DNA of 64,000 bases from Ephemerocybe angulata (Eukaryota; Basidiomycota; Agaricomycetes; Agaricales; Psathyrellaceae). The DNA is taken from NCBI GenBank assembly GCA_013368325.1, contig JAACJK010000234.1, forward strand, positions 62,001 to 126,000, written 5' to 3'. Shown in pieces: positions 9,058-19,776 of the stretch (the first letter of the stretch is position 1; each line of letters opens with the position of its first letter). A program made the position numbers and the translations under genes. The notes beneath the pieces were generated by a model. That model saw only the letters and a program-made list of their open reading frames with translations. It did no database searches and was not told where the DNA came from.

Positions 9058-12000
9058 CTACCTCGCAAACCCACCCCCATCCATAACCCCCCAACTCCTC
9101 TTCAGACTCCCCATAGCAGGCCCCTGCTCATAATACCCCTGCTCCCGCGCCGCCGCCGCCTGCATCGCCACGTCCTCCTGCACACGCTGCACATACGGGC
9201 TCGTCCCCAAATAATCATTATACCTCGACCCAAAGTTATCTGAATTACCCCCCGCCCGCATCGGCAGCGCCGCCGTCGGATACCCCATCCCGCCTCCCGC
9301 TCCCATACCCGAATGCATCCCCTGTCCCTGAAACCTCCCCGGCGGCGGCCTCTGCAGGTTAAACGACCGCCTTGGCGCCCCATACCGCATCGGCGGCTGC
9401 GCCTGCATCTGCGCCTGCGCCGCCGCCTGAGCCGCCTGAGCCGCCTTCTCCTTCTTCGCCTTGGAGGCCTTGATCGCCGCCTCCAACGTCGCAATCTCAT
9501 CCACGAGCCTCTGGTTCCCAAACTTCAGCTGCTGCAGCTCGTACTGCCAGCTCGAGCCGCGCGTGATGTCGAGCGCCTGGAAGACGTTGGCGAGCAGGTC
9601 CGGGCACGGCGAGGGCGCGCTCGGCGTCGGCTCGGGCTGGTGGTACAGCGTATGCACCTCCGCACTCGCCAGCCTGATCTGGTATAGCAGGTGCGCAGGC
9701 GGCACACCGCCTTTTACACTCGTCGCGAAGCGCACGCCGGGGTCCCGTTGGCACCGGAATGTGTTCACGACTACCACCACGAGAGAGCCGTCCTTCGCCC
9801 GCATGCGGCAGGTCGCACTCGCGCACAGCGCCTCGTAATCCTCCGCATCGTCCGAGATCTTGCCAAGACTAGCTGCATGCGCCTCGAGCTCCGCAACACT
9901 ATCACTATCCTGCACGAGCTTGCCCATCGTCCGCCCAACAAACTCCTCCGCATCCCAGCCCAGCACGTCCTTGATCCCAGACCCAATCGTCAGCAGCACC
10001 ATCGCCTTCGTCATAGTACCCCAAAACTCCTGCTTCACCAGCACATTCTCCACGCCCCCCTCCTCTGTCGGCCGCTGCACCGTGAGCGACTTGGCCAGCC
10101 CCCCGCCCCGCGCCACCATCTCCCAGCTAATATCGCTCATCTCCCTCACCCGCCCCGTAAGGATAATCGCCTTCCTGCCCTTGCCCGGCTCCACATGCAA
10201 CCGCCCCCTCGACTCCACCCAAACGTACCTCCCATTCTTCGTCTTCGCCCTAAAAAGCAGATCTACAGTCCGTGGGTTGACAGCCCCAGGTGGAAGAGAG
10301 CCCAACGCGCTCAGGCTCCCCTCATTACCGGGCCCAACGGCCCCCGTCCCCGTCGAACTACTACTACTCTCCTTCAACTCCCGCATCATCGGAACAACAT
10401 CCTCGGGATGCGCTAGGTCCGCAAGGCTAGCACCCACAAGGTCGTCCGGCTCGTACCCCAGCACCCGCCGCACAGCCGGCGCAACATACAAGAAGCTGCC
10501 CTTCAACGACACGATGTGCACGAAATCGGGGCCCACCTCGAGAAGCATCATGTGCAGGGGGTGGTTCCCTCCAAACACCGAGTCCATAGGCGTCTCGCCC
10601 GCCGCCGCCGCCGCAGACGAAGACGAACTTGAGGAAGAGGAAGAGTTAGAAGCGACCTGCGGATAGTTGGTTCTAGTCGTGATCGGGATTGACCGCAGGA
10701 ATTGGGGGCAGGCGAGCATCTTCTTCATCTCCTTCGACACTAGAACGGGGGGCAGCGCGATCGCCCTGCGTTCGCGCCCTCCACCATGCATACCCGCGCT
10801 CGAATGGCCGTTCCGCGCGTGCGGCTGTGCGTCGTGCCGCTGCGGGTAGTCGACGACGTACGCGCCCGCGTGCATATTCTCCAAAATCGCTTTCGGCTGC
10901 TCCGTAAGGTCGACCTGGAACCCAACATGGAACACGACCTCCTGCTCCTCGTGCGGCTGGTTCGCGACGCCGCCGTAGATAGGGATCACCGTGACGAGGT
11001 TGGAGAACGGCGTTCCATCTTTGCGGTAGTTCGTGATGACGGCCTGGCACTCCTTGTCCGCGGCGAGGTTTTTCTTGAGGTGCGCGGCAGCCGCCTGCGA
11101 CGCGGCGTCCGGGCGCGGGGCCTGCGCGTCCAGCTGCCCCGTGGGGCTCTGGAGGAACCGACAGTTGCGCCCGACGACGTCGCGCGGGTGGTACCCCGTC
11201 AGCTTGGCGAAGTTGGGCGAGCAGTAGATGATGGGGCTGTCGTGCCGGCGCGTGTCGACGACGACGAAGGAGCAGGTGAGGTCGACGGGGCCGAGGTGCA
11301 CGCGCGGGTAGGGCCGGCTGAATACCCGCGCGAGGATGGAGAGCGCGTCGAAGCCTGTCGCGGAGTACACGGGGAGGCCGAGCGTCGAAGAAGGGATGCG
11401 AGGGCCCACGGTCGGCGGCGCAATAAGCTCGACAACGTGAGATTGAGTTTGCGATGGAGCCTGGTGTGGCTGCTGCGGCCGCTGCTGCTGAGGCTGAGGT
11501 TCGAAGCCTGAGCCTCGAGGTGCGGACGCCGCGCTGCCGCCTTGCGCAAAGAGGCTACAGTCGACTTGGAATGGAGGCGAAAAGAGACTCGTCTGCGTGG
11601 TCGACGAGGGCGGATTCCGCGGAACAGGGGCAGCGATAAGCTCTTCATAATCAAATACGCTCGCGTTGGGGTTGCTAGCTATACTAGTAGCCTGCCTCGT
11701 CGGCTGCTCGAACGAGAGCGGGTCGAAATAGTCGACTTCTTTGCTGTAGCTGAAGCGCCAACAGTCTGTGTTAGCTCGAGCACGCTGTTAGACCGAAACG
11801 GCCCACCCACTCTTTGCTCTTGATCGAACTCGACTTGGAATTTGAGTAACCGCCGTTGACGTTGTTCGCTAGCCAGGTGTCTTCGTTGATCATTCCAGTG
11901 GGCAGCACCTCTGCTCCGCCGCCTGACGCCAGTGCGGGGGTCGCATAGAGATAGTGCGGCACCTGGAACTGGACGTCTGAAGTTTGGAACATCTGCATGG

Positions 12001-12238
12001 CCTCTTCTGACGCTGAGCGTTGGTGGGTGCGCGGAGGGAGCGGCTCGTCGACGTAGCCGAATGGCGAGAACGACGAGTACTGGGGTGGGAAAGCTTCGGA
12101 CGTCATTCTGGCAAGGGCGAGCTCGCTGTTTCCAACGGCGAAGGCGGATGCCAGTGAACGACGAGGAGAGGACGCAGAAATCGCAGGACGAGATGACGGG
12201 AGGAGGAAAGCCGCAGATGTATTAGAATTAGAATTCAT
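9058..12238 (-). CDS. wc-1: White collar 1-type blue-light receptor (LOV-PAS-PAS, no zinc finger)
   Basis: A flavin-binding blue-light receptor that pairs with WC-2 to drive light-dependent transcription and fruiting-body development. The main exon (from about 11778 down to 9058) encodes the LOV domain with the photoactive cysteine in GRNCRFLQ and an upstream YCSPNFAKLTGY. A second PAS follows (VHIVSLKGSFLYVAPAVRRV, HPEDVVPMM), then a third (VLLTIGSGIKDVLGWDAEEF). A polyserine run separates LOV from PAS-B. The C-terminus is a coiled stretch (VDEIATLEAAIKASKAKKEK), a Gln/Ala-rich part and no GATA finger, as known for basidiomycete WC-1 proteins. The N-terminal exon from the ATG at 12238 joins through a small intron near 11777-11805. 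The only phase-compatible GT-AG pair I see is about 28 nt, so this junction is uncertain. An upstream in-frame ATG exists at 12307. Confidence 0.92.
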
Positions 12239-12715
12239 TTCATTGATAAATGTATCTAAGCAAGCCTTGGCCCTTCTAATCCCCATGTCACGCTTTACCA
12301 ACGTCACAAATTATCGACATGTTCCTGACCATCCTGAATTTAAGAGCAAACGGCGTTGCCAGCAAAACATCCAGTTAGTAGTCCGGCGGACGACCAGAAA
12401 TTAATCTTTGCCCCCTTTCCCCTAACCAGTGCCCATTGTTTCTAGGCACTGCAGTGAATATAGGGGCATGCGGATGCAGCGAGGTAGATAACGAAGAATC
12501 GACCCCAAAACGCCCGGCAATTGCCAACGCCACTAAACGTACAAAAGCTTCTGGCATCAAGCATATGCCTCCTTCACGGAACTTCTCTGAAGTTAATATC
12601 ACAATGGAAGCAACACACCAAGTCTTCGATCGAAAGCGCGCCTAACGAGTATGCATTCAGGATGCTATCATGTACAGTGGGGAAAGATAGGCGACGAAAG
12701 GGCTCTAGAAAAAAT
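12239..12715. other. Intergenic, WC-1 promoter side and RPL10 3' end
   Basis: 477 bp between the WC-1 start and the RPL10 stop. It contains the WC-1 5' region and the ribosomal-protein 3' UTR. No repeat or RNA gene is recognised. Confidence 0.5.
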
Positions 12716-13524
12716 CTAGGCACGGAGCTGGTTGCGCAAGTTCTTCTCGAGGTTGCCCTTGGGACGGATGTACTGAACGTAGGCACCATCCCTATGATAG
12801 AACGTCAGCGGCTGCGATAAGGAAAGAAGAAACATAGGCACGCACTGGAGCACACGCTTCTCGGCCTTGAGCCTCTGGTACTCCTCCTTGTTGACGTTGG
12901 TGAAACCCCACTTCTTGGAGATGATGATCTTCTGGCGACCGGGGAACTTGTAGCGAGCGCGGCGGAGAGCCTCCATGACGACGGGGGCGTTAGTCTCCTT
13001 GCAACGGATGGAGAGGATGATCTGGCCAATGTTGACACGGGCGACAGTTCCGTAGGGCTTGCCCCAGGCACCACGCATACCGGTCTGGAGACTGTCGAAA
13101 GGTTAAGCTTTAAGGACGATGCATGGTGAAACACTACTCACCGATCGGCACCAGCGCAGGACAACATCTTGTTGATACGGATGACATGGAAGGGGTGGAC
13201 ACGGACGCGGAGATGGAAGGAGTCCTTTCCGGAGGTCTTGGTCACGTACTTGTTGGCGCAAATACGGGCGGCTTCGAGAGCCTCGGAGGAGAGCTGTTCA
13301 TACTCATCGGAGACGAGATGGCAACAGAAGGGGAACTCGTCGACGTTAGCACGCTTGCGTCCAAGATCGAAGATACGAATCTGGATAGAATATTAAACTT
13401 CATTCCGAACAGCGATATCGGCGGTGGAACGCACTTTGGGGTCGGGGACACCACGGTTGTACCTCGACTTGGGGTAGGGCTTGTTCTTGCAGTAACGGTA
13501 GCAGCGGGCAGGTCGGCGTCCCAT
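12716..13524 (-). CDS. RPL10: 60S ribosomal protein L10 (uL16)
   Basis: Component of the large cytosolic ribosomal subunit, placed late at the subunit interface near the peptidyl-transferase centre. Four exons, complement of 12716-12791, 12846-13091, 13142-13380 and 13435-13524, join in phase to 216 residues, the usual family length. Family signatures are clear: [20 protein letters not shown] at the start, [59 protein letters not shown] and the [11 protein letters not shown] block. All three introns are 50-54 nt with GTGAGT or GTGCGT donors. A 5'-UTR intron is possible upstream. Confidence 0.98.
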
Positions 13525-14040
13525 CTTGAAAGACTATCACAGAAAGGTCAGTTTGTATTCAAATGAGCCTGACCCTAGTTCCACTGGGCAATCTGGACTC
13601 CCAAAACGTCATCCAAAGTCTCAAACCTGCATCCAGCCTAAAATCTCGCGATTTTGCCCAAATTACGGTCCAGAGAAACGCATGAAACAGGGATTCGTGC
13701 TGGGGACTCACATAGATTCGGTCTTGAGGGGATGTGGAGGGACGGAGCCAAGTGGCCTTGCTTTTGTATGGGCCCTTGGGAGATGACTAAAGGCTCCTGG
13801 GCTGAGTAATCCGGCGCGTCATGTTTTGTCAGATTGTTTGTCAAATGCTGTGCAAATGCTTTGTCAAATTCAGCGGGGTTCCAAATCAGGAACCCGCGCG
13901 GCGTCGTCGAGATGCTCGCCCCTTCATCCTCCCACTTGCAATCCTTTCCTCCCATTATCCTGTCTATCCACAGCCCGCTTATTTATAAAACCCTTCATTC
14001 TCTATCCCGATAACGCACCCACTTCGCAGGTCAGCCACGC
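13525..14040. other. RPL10 promoter region and TATA-like site before the DnaJ relic
   Basis: About 515 bp. It should carry the RPL10 promoter. A plus-strand ttatttataaaacc at about 13977-13990 lies in the right place to have been the promoter of the decayed DnaJ gene that follows. No intact gene is seen. Confidence 0.5.
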
Positions 14041-14560
14041 CAAGCAGCAATACACGATGGACGCCACCCGCTCCATACGCAGGCATTGAAATAACATCCA
14101 GACCGAAACAAAAACTCAGAAGAAGCGACAAGGAAGTTCAAAGAGGCGAGTACCAACTCTCCAACCTCCACAAGCGAGACGCCAAGCTAACTACTCACCC
14201 CAGGGCTCCGGGGCATGAAATCCTCTCCGACAAAGGGAGGCGGCTATCTACGGCCGATTCGGCGAGGAGAGTTTCAAGGCGAACGCAGGGAGTTGGAGGC
14301 TTCGAGGGCTTCGAGGGATTCGGCGACAGGGCGGCGGGCCCATCTGCACTTGCACGAGCGCAGGCCCCTGGGGTGGTTTCAACTTTCAGCCCTAGCAACC
14401 CTAACAAGATATTGTGCGTACCGCCCTTCCGTCCATCTCCACTACATATATACTAATGATTCTTTCCTACATCCTACAGGGTGATGTCCGGACCAGGAGG
14501 CATGTTCAGCGGCATGGGTGGTTTGGGCGGAGGAGGGGTAGAAGCCAATGAGGCACATCC
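14041..14560 (+). pseudogene. Decayed class II DnaJ (Hsp40) gene fragment
   Basis: DnaJ proteins stimulate Hsp70 ATPase through the HPD motif of the J domain. Translated remnants are ordered correctly. A stretch with ALK, a stop where a Trp is expected, then HPDRNKNSEEATRKFKE sits at 14083-14145, with HPD at 14095-14103. An intron-like gap ending ...ccccag follows, then HEILSDKGRR. After a frame change comes a Gly/Phe-rich part (GGFEGFEGFGDRAAGPSAL) with SPSNPNKI, then an intron and MSGPGGMFSGMGGLGGGG. The Trp-to-stop change, the GC donor and at least one frameshift make it non-functional as read. The C-terminal substrate domain is missing. What is seen is the order of motifs. Loss of function is inferred. 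Confidence 0.75.
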
Positions 14561-15205
14561 ATTTTCGAAGAACCCGACGACGACTATAGATCCTCTTCTC
14601 CTTCGGCGGCATGCCCAGCGCTTCCACGCGCCCCAACCCCTTGGCCTCGTGTCCCTTCTCCGGGTCCCCCAGCTCCTCGATCTGGCCGCCACCCAAGCAT
14701 CTTCGCGCCCCCATCCAACGGGTACAGCAAGATCCCATCCCGGGTCGCCTCAAGAATACCAAGGGGTTCTACGCCGCGAACCGCGAGAACGAGTTGAACG
14801 AGGAGAGCGGCGAGCCGGTGGCAGACACAAACGCCAGCCCTGGCACGATATCGGCCAAGGCCTTCCGCCGTAGGGCAGCCGCGTCCACCTCGAGCTGCAA
14901 CACGTCGACATGTCGTCGCTCGAGATCGATGCGCTGCGCTGCTCGCAGTCGCAGTCGCACTCGCAGATTCCGCAGCCAAAGACCCGAAGGACGGTGAGCG
15001 ACTCAGCGTACGACGGGCATACAGGAACAACCGACTCCTCTCGCCACGCACACGCCGGATGGCGGGAACAACGTCTCCATCGACGGCGCCTCCAACTTCT
15101 CCGACCTCGTCGAGTACGTCTTGGACCGCAGGCACACGAGCACACACCTTGCCAACACAAACCTTGCCGAGAATACGGACAGCGACACCGGCAACGTGAA
15201 GCCAC
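14561..15205. other. Unresolved stretch between DnaJ relic and hypothetical gene
   Basis: About 645 bp without a gene I can call. Open segments with protein-like composition occur on both strands: plus 15059-15225 reads NNVSIDGASNFSDLVEYVLD; minus about 14700-14770 reads GVEPLGILEATRDGILLYP. None can be joined into a consistent gene. It may be another decayed gene. Confidence 0.4.
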
Positions 15206-16045
15206 TCAGCGATATGCTTCGAGTGGGGCGTGTATGCCATGGACCATTTGGAGCAACATCACCACGGCGGGGGGATGGGCATGGGCATGGGGCTGGGTGA
15301 GATGGGGGTTGACGGTAAGATTACGAGACCGAGTAGCCGTTGGCTTATACGGCTGGATCTGGACGGATGAGGCTGCAATGAGGGGTTCGCCATTTCGTTG
15401 CTTCAGAAGTTCTGATTCGGATGAAAAGCGCCGGCGAAACGCAGTCAAATCCTCGGTGCTTGGGTCAGCTGGGACACTGTCTTTTGTAGGGCAGCCAGAC
15501 ATGAGGCGGAAATGCGTAAATGCAGCTTCCTTCGCAATGTATCAGCACGACTGGGCTGGAGAAGAAAAAAAGTACTTATTCACCTTTAATGGGGCAGCAG
15601 ACGCTGGGATATCGCCGTCAAGAAGCTGGTGCAGCTTCGTACGCCGTGCTGGCGTGGTGGGTGCAGCGGGGACCTGCTCCAAAGGGTCACCGTCCGCAGG
15701 TTGCGCCCCGGTGCGAGTGCGCTCGCCTGCATTAGGAGTTGCAGGTAAAGATCCAGTTGAGCTGCGAGTTTTCCGCGTCGGGGTTGCAGGTTCAGGTGCC
15801 CGTGATTTTCTGCGCGTCGGCGTTTGCGGAAACGCTTGCTGAGTAGTGCTGGCTGCTGTATCTTGCTTGGCCTTTGACGTATTGGCTGTACCGCGGCGGT
15901 GAGGCGTACCTGGCGCAGGAGAGCTCCTAGCAGCTGACTGTCTGGTACCAGATCGGCGTGGTTGATTGTGAAGTGCTGGTTGGACTGGAGATGGTGGTAA
16001 GGGCAGTTGCTCGGGCTCTTGAATGACTATCGGAGACGTCGACAT
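15206..16045 (-). CDS. Hypothetical disordered protein with TP/RK repeats
   Basis: Two exons, 15584-16045 and 15206-15529, separated by a good 54-nt intron (GTGAATAAG donor, GTGCTGATAC branch region, GCGAAG acceptor) that keeps the frame. The first exon is rich in Pro, Thr, Ser and Arg with repeated TPTRRKS, ATPTRKTRSS and LPATPNAGERTR, typical of disordered proteins phosphorylated by proline-directed kinases. The second exon has an acidic/basic mixed helix (FRRRFSSESELLKQRNGEP). No domain is recognised. The C-terminal about 25 residues are His/Pro-rich and could be intron read-through. Whether it ends at 15206 or splices further is unclear. Confidence 0.6.
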
Positions 16046-16859
16046 GGGTATTCCTTCTCTGAAAGAATTATTACTCTCACTGAGCTCAAAGAATTATCAA
16101 TGTGAATGGTACTTACCTTGCTGTGTGACCATCAAGCGTGGCCTGCCCAAGTTGTTGCCGTAGCGCACGGTGGCTTCAAGTTGAATGAACTCGCTTTATC
16201 GCGCATCTCGGTGAGGTACGTGATAGGTCGTAAGTTAGTCTGCTGAATGAGCGATGCGCAGCTCTGTAATAGACGTTCAATCTAATCGAGTACAAGAACC
16301 GGAATTATTCACCGGACGGACATCAATGGCGAACCCTCAACGGGCGCTTATCCGAGCATCGAGGACCTTTCTTAGTTCGTCAAGCGCAAGCGCCAGATAA
16401 ATGACCAGTTTGAGGGGTATAGACAGCATTTCGTGAAGCCTCGGATTTCAGGGACTTGAGCTTGAGAAATCGAGGAATGAATGAGGCGACGACGACAAGA
16501 GCCAAGAGGCGAGGTTCGACGCGCCTCGTCGACGTCCAATTAGCTGTGATGTCACGCGTCGAGAGCATCCATTTAGTTTCACCCATTCCTTCAAGTTTCT
16601 CTACTTACCTAACGATAGCATAACTTGCAGATGCAGACTAAAAAAATCATAAACAAGTCAAAGAGGGTATACTACGAACATAGCACAATCACAGAAAAGA
16701 AAGAGTTAAATAGCACTAAGTACCTACATTCCATCCATCCATCCATCCATCCATCCATCCATCCATCCATCCTCATCCTCCATCCTCATCCTCATCCTCA
16801 TCCTCCATCCTCCATCCACTATCCATCCTCCATCTTCCAAATACATTTGAATACTCCGT
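16046..16859. other. Intergenic region, promoter of the hypothetical gene and SKT5 3' UTR
   Basis: About 810 bp between the start at 16045 and the SKT5 stop at 16860. Apart from the microsatellite at 16730-16850 I see no gene or structured element. Confidence 0.5.
16730..16850. repeat. CCAT/CATCCT microsatellite
   Basis: A run of about ten ccat tetranucleotides followed by interrupted catcct/ccatcct units, ending just before the SKT5-copy-1 stop codon. It is simple-sequence DNA in the 3' UTR and probably length-variable. Confidence 0.9.
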
Positions 16860-19692
16860 CTACATCACAACACACTCCTTATCCTCCGCCTTCGCACCCT
16901 GGATGCCCATCTCCGCAAACGTCGCAGCGCCCTTCGTCGGCCTCGGCGTGTGCCCTGCGAACGCGGTGTTCGGAGGTGCGCTCAGACCTACAAAGAGAAC
17001 GAACAACCGATGTCAGCAAAACAGCACTTAAAGAAAGACGAGCACAACGGGACAGAAAAAGCAGCCAGCACAAACTCGCATGCAAGAAAACGCGCGCGCC
17101 AAAATAAATGCGAAAGTCAAAAGAACCATGGCACCGCTCAACGAAACAGCTAGTGCAAAAGATACACCACAAACGAACGAAGAAAACCTCCCGAAAACCC
17201 AAGCAAGCAAGAAAGAAACAAAACCACTCACCAGGCGTCCCAACGCCCACCCCACTCGGCACAGGCGGCACAGGCGGCACCGAGTCAACCCCCACACTCA
17301 ACTTGCCCATCCTCCCCGGCCCCGGAGACTGCCTCCTCCCCGGACTCTGCGGCCTCCTCCCTCCCCCTCCCTGCTGCCCTGCTTGCCCAGCCATCTGAAT
17401 CGGAGGCGTCGAATACCCACCCTGGCTCGGCACCGCACTCGCACTGGCGCGCATCTGCTCCAACGTCGGTCTGGCATTCCCCGCTCCCGCGGACGGCGGC
17501 CTCGCGGGTACAGCACCATACACGCTCTGCCTCCCCGCCCCCGCCGACGGCGGTCTCGCGGGAAGAGCACCATACACACTCTGCCTCCCCGCCCCGCCCG
17601 ACGGTGGACGCGCCGGCACCCCGCCTTGCGCACTCCACCGTCCTCCACCATTGCCGTGCCCCGAGCTCGGGCGCGCAGATTGAGGAGCAGGAGACTGTTG
17701 ATACGCTGCTGGAGAGTTATATTGCGCCTGCTGCGGCGTCGTCGCGCTCCCAGGTGGGTTGAAATTATTGGCGACGGACTGGAGGGGGAGGTACGCCGGC
17801 GGTGCCATGCTGCTCTTCCGCACGAGCTCCACCACCGCCCTCGGGTCTCTCTGCGCCCCGTTCCGTCCTGCAGGTCCAGAGGCCGACGGCGGCATTAGCG
17901 ACGCGCTCGCAGGCGCAAGCGACTGCCTCTGCTGCTCCCTCATACTCGGGAACGTCCGCCCCTGATACGGCGGACTCATCGGCTGCTCCTCCGTCCTCCT
18001 CTGCGCCATCGTCCTCGTCCTCTCCAACCTCTGCTCATGCGCCCCCTTATCCAGCAACTTCGGCTGCACGTTGCTGCTATTCAGCACCTCCAAGCGCTGG
18101 TTGGCGTCCGCGTTCCCGGCCTGCGCAGCGAGGGTGTAGTAGTGGATCGCATCCGGGACGGAGGCAGGCCGCCCCACGCCGACTTCCGCGTAGTACCCCA
18201 TCGCGAAGTGCGCGGAGGCGAGGTTGCGCGCGGACGCCTTCTGCGCGAACGTCAGCGCGAGGCCCTCGTCCTTCTCGAATCCGCCGGTCGAAGGATCGGT
18301 CCTGGCGCCCGTCGAGCCGCACAAGAACCACTTGCTGAGCGCCATGTCCGCCTCGACCTCGCCGTTCTGCGAGGCGAGGCTGTAGTACTGCACGCTCAGC
18401 AGCGGGTCGAAGAAGAAGGGGGGGTCGGCAAACTCGTACGCGTGCCCGAGCTTGTACTGCGCGGGCCCGTAGTGGAGGTACGCGGCGCGCTCGAGGTGGT
18501 GGCGGCTCTCGAGGTGCGGGGAGGAGCCGAGGGGGATGAGGGGCGTGAGCGGCTGCGAGGGATGTGCTGGGGGCGGGGGGTAGGCGGATATGGCGGAGAG
18601 CGAGGCGAAGGTCTGAGCTGGGATCGGGGGGATCGAGGCGAACTCGCTGAGGAGGAGGAGCGAGTACACGTACGCCGGCTGGGGGCACTCCAGACTCGCG
18701 AGGATCGCCGCGCGCTGCAGGATCGGCAGCGCCAGACTCGTGTTGGCGGGGAGAGTGAGCTGCCCAAGTAAATGCGCCATGCCGAGCCGGTACAGACAGC
18801 TCTCCACGCCCAACTTCGCGCCTCGCTCAAAACACTCCTTCGCGTGCTTGAAATCGCCAAACGTCTCGTAGTCGCGCCCGAGGCGGAACCACGCACCCGC
18901 GTACCCGCCCCGCGCGGCTGACTCGAAGTCGCGGAACGCGGCCTTGGGGTTGAACGCGACGTGCTGCGGGTGCGCCCCCGTCGACGCGAGGACGGCCCTC
19001 ATATACACCGCCTCCGCCTGGCACGCCTCCATGTGCTGCGTGTTCTGCTGGTACGGCTGCCCAGGCGGGAACGGGGCTGCGATCAAGAGCACGAGGGGCA
19101 CCGCCGCGGTGATGAGCTGCACGATCTCGGGCTCCAGCGCGGAGAGCGGCATGGGCCCGACGATGGGGTCGCTGACGGAGGGCACGGCCTGGCCGACGGG
19201 CGTTGTGAGTGCGATGTGGAGGTGATGCGCGCGATCGGCGAGGAAGAAGACGTCTCGGGCCCAGGTGATCTTGAGGGCGGGGTCGAGGGAGGGCGCGGTG
19301 ATCGATGGGAGGGCTTCGAGCAGCGTCGGGAGGCTCGGGAGGGCGGCGGTGAGGCTGGTGGAGGCCGAGGGCGCGGGCGACGGGCGGTGCGCGGGCATTG
19401 CGGGGGTGGGGGGTGCTGGCGGCGGGTTGGGGAAGGGCGATCGGGGCGCGGCGCTGAAGTTCCAGGGCGACCAGTCCGTGCCTGGGCCGCCCGCGGGGGC
19501 TGACATCGCACCTCCCCCCTGGAACGGCGCGGGGAAGGCGAAGGTGGGTGGGGGCGCTAGGTCGTCCAGTTTGGCGGCGGGGTTGTCCGTTCGATGGGGG
19601 CGTGGAGAGACTATGTTCGGGTCGTAGTGGGAGTCGCCCGAATCATATCGCAGGTCAGCGGGTCGGGGAGGCACTGGTGGAGGCAGCGACAT
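16860..19692 (-). CDS. SKT5: SKT5/CHS4-like chitin synthase III activator, copy 1 (complete)
   Basis: Sel1-repeat protein of the Skt5/Chs4 family, which recruits and activates chitin synthase III at the plasma membrane. Exon 1 is 17232-19692 and exon 2 is 16860-16987; the 244-nt intron has GTGAGT and TTTGTAG ends. Together they encode 862 residues. The N-terminus is Pro-rich and disordered (MSLPPPVPPRPADL). The middle has tandem Sel1 repeats, such as GYAGAWFRLGRDYETFGDFK, AKECFERGAKLGVESCLYRL and ALTFAQKASARNLASAHFAM. A Pro/Gln/Ser tail holds a near-perfect repeat of GGAGRQSVYGALPARPPSAG type. The last four residues, CVVM, form a CaaX prenylation box, as known for yeast Chs4. It is the only full copy of four in the array. 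Confidence 0.93.
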
Positions 19693-19776
19693 ATTGGGCC
19701 ATCGTCATCAATCGCTGCCCATTCCTTATCAGCCTCCAACCGCACTGCCACATCACCATCAATCACCCTGATCATC

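Noticed and set aside
9497..11511. Several long frames opposite or overlapping WC-1
   Set aside because: These are shadows of the PAS-domain gene, with Arg-rich low-complexity translations.
16730..16850. Possible CRISPR-like or functional repeat
   Set aside because: It is a simple tetra/hexanucleotide microsatellite without spacers, in a eukaryotic 3' UTR.
17028..19627. Long plus-strand frames opposite SKT5 copy 1
   Set aside because: They are antisense shadows of a GC-rich coding exon, rich in Arg and Gly, and repeat opposite each SKT5 copy.
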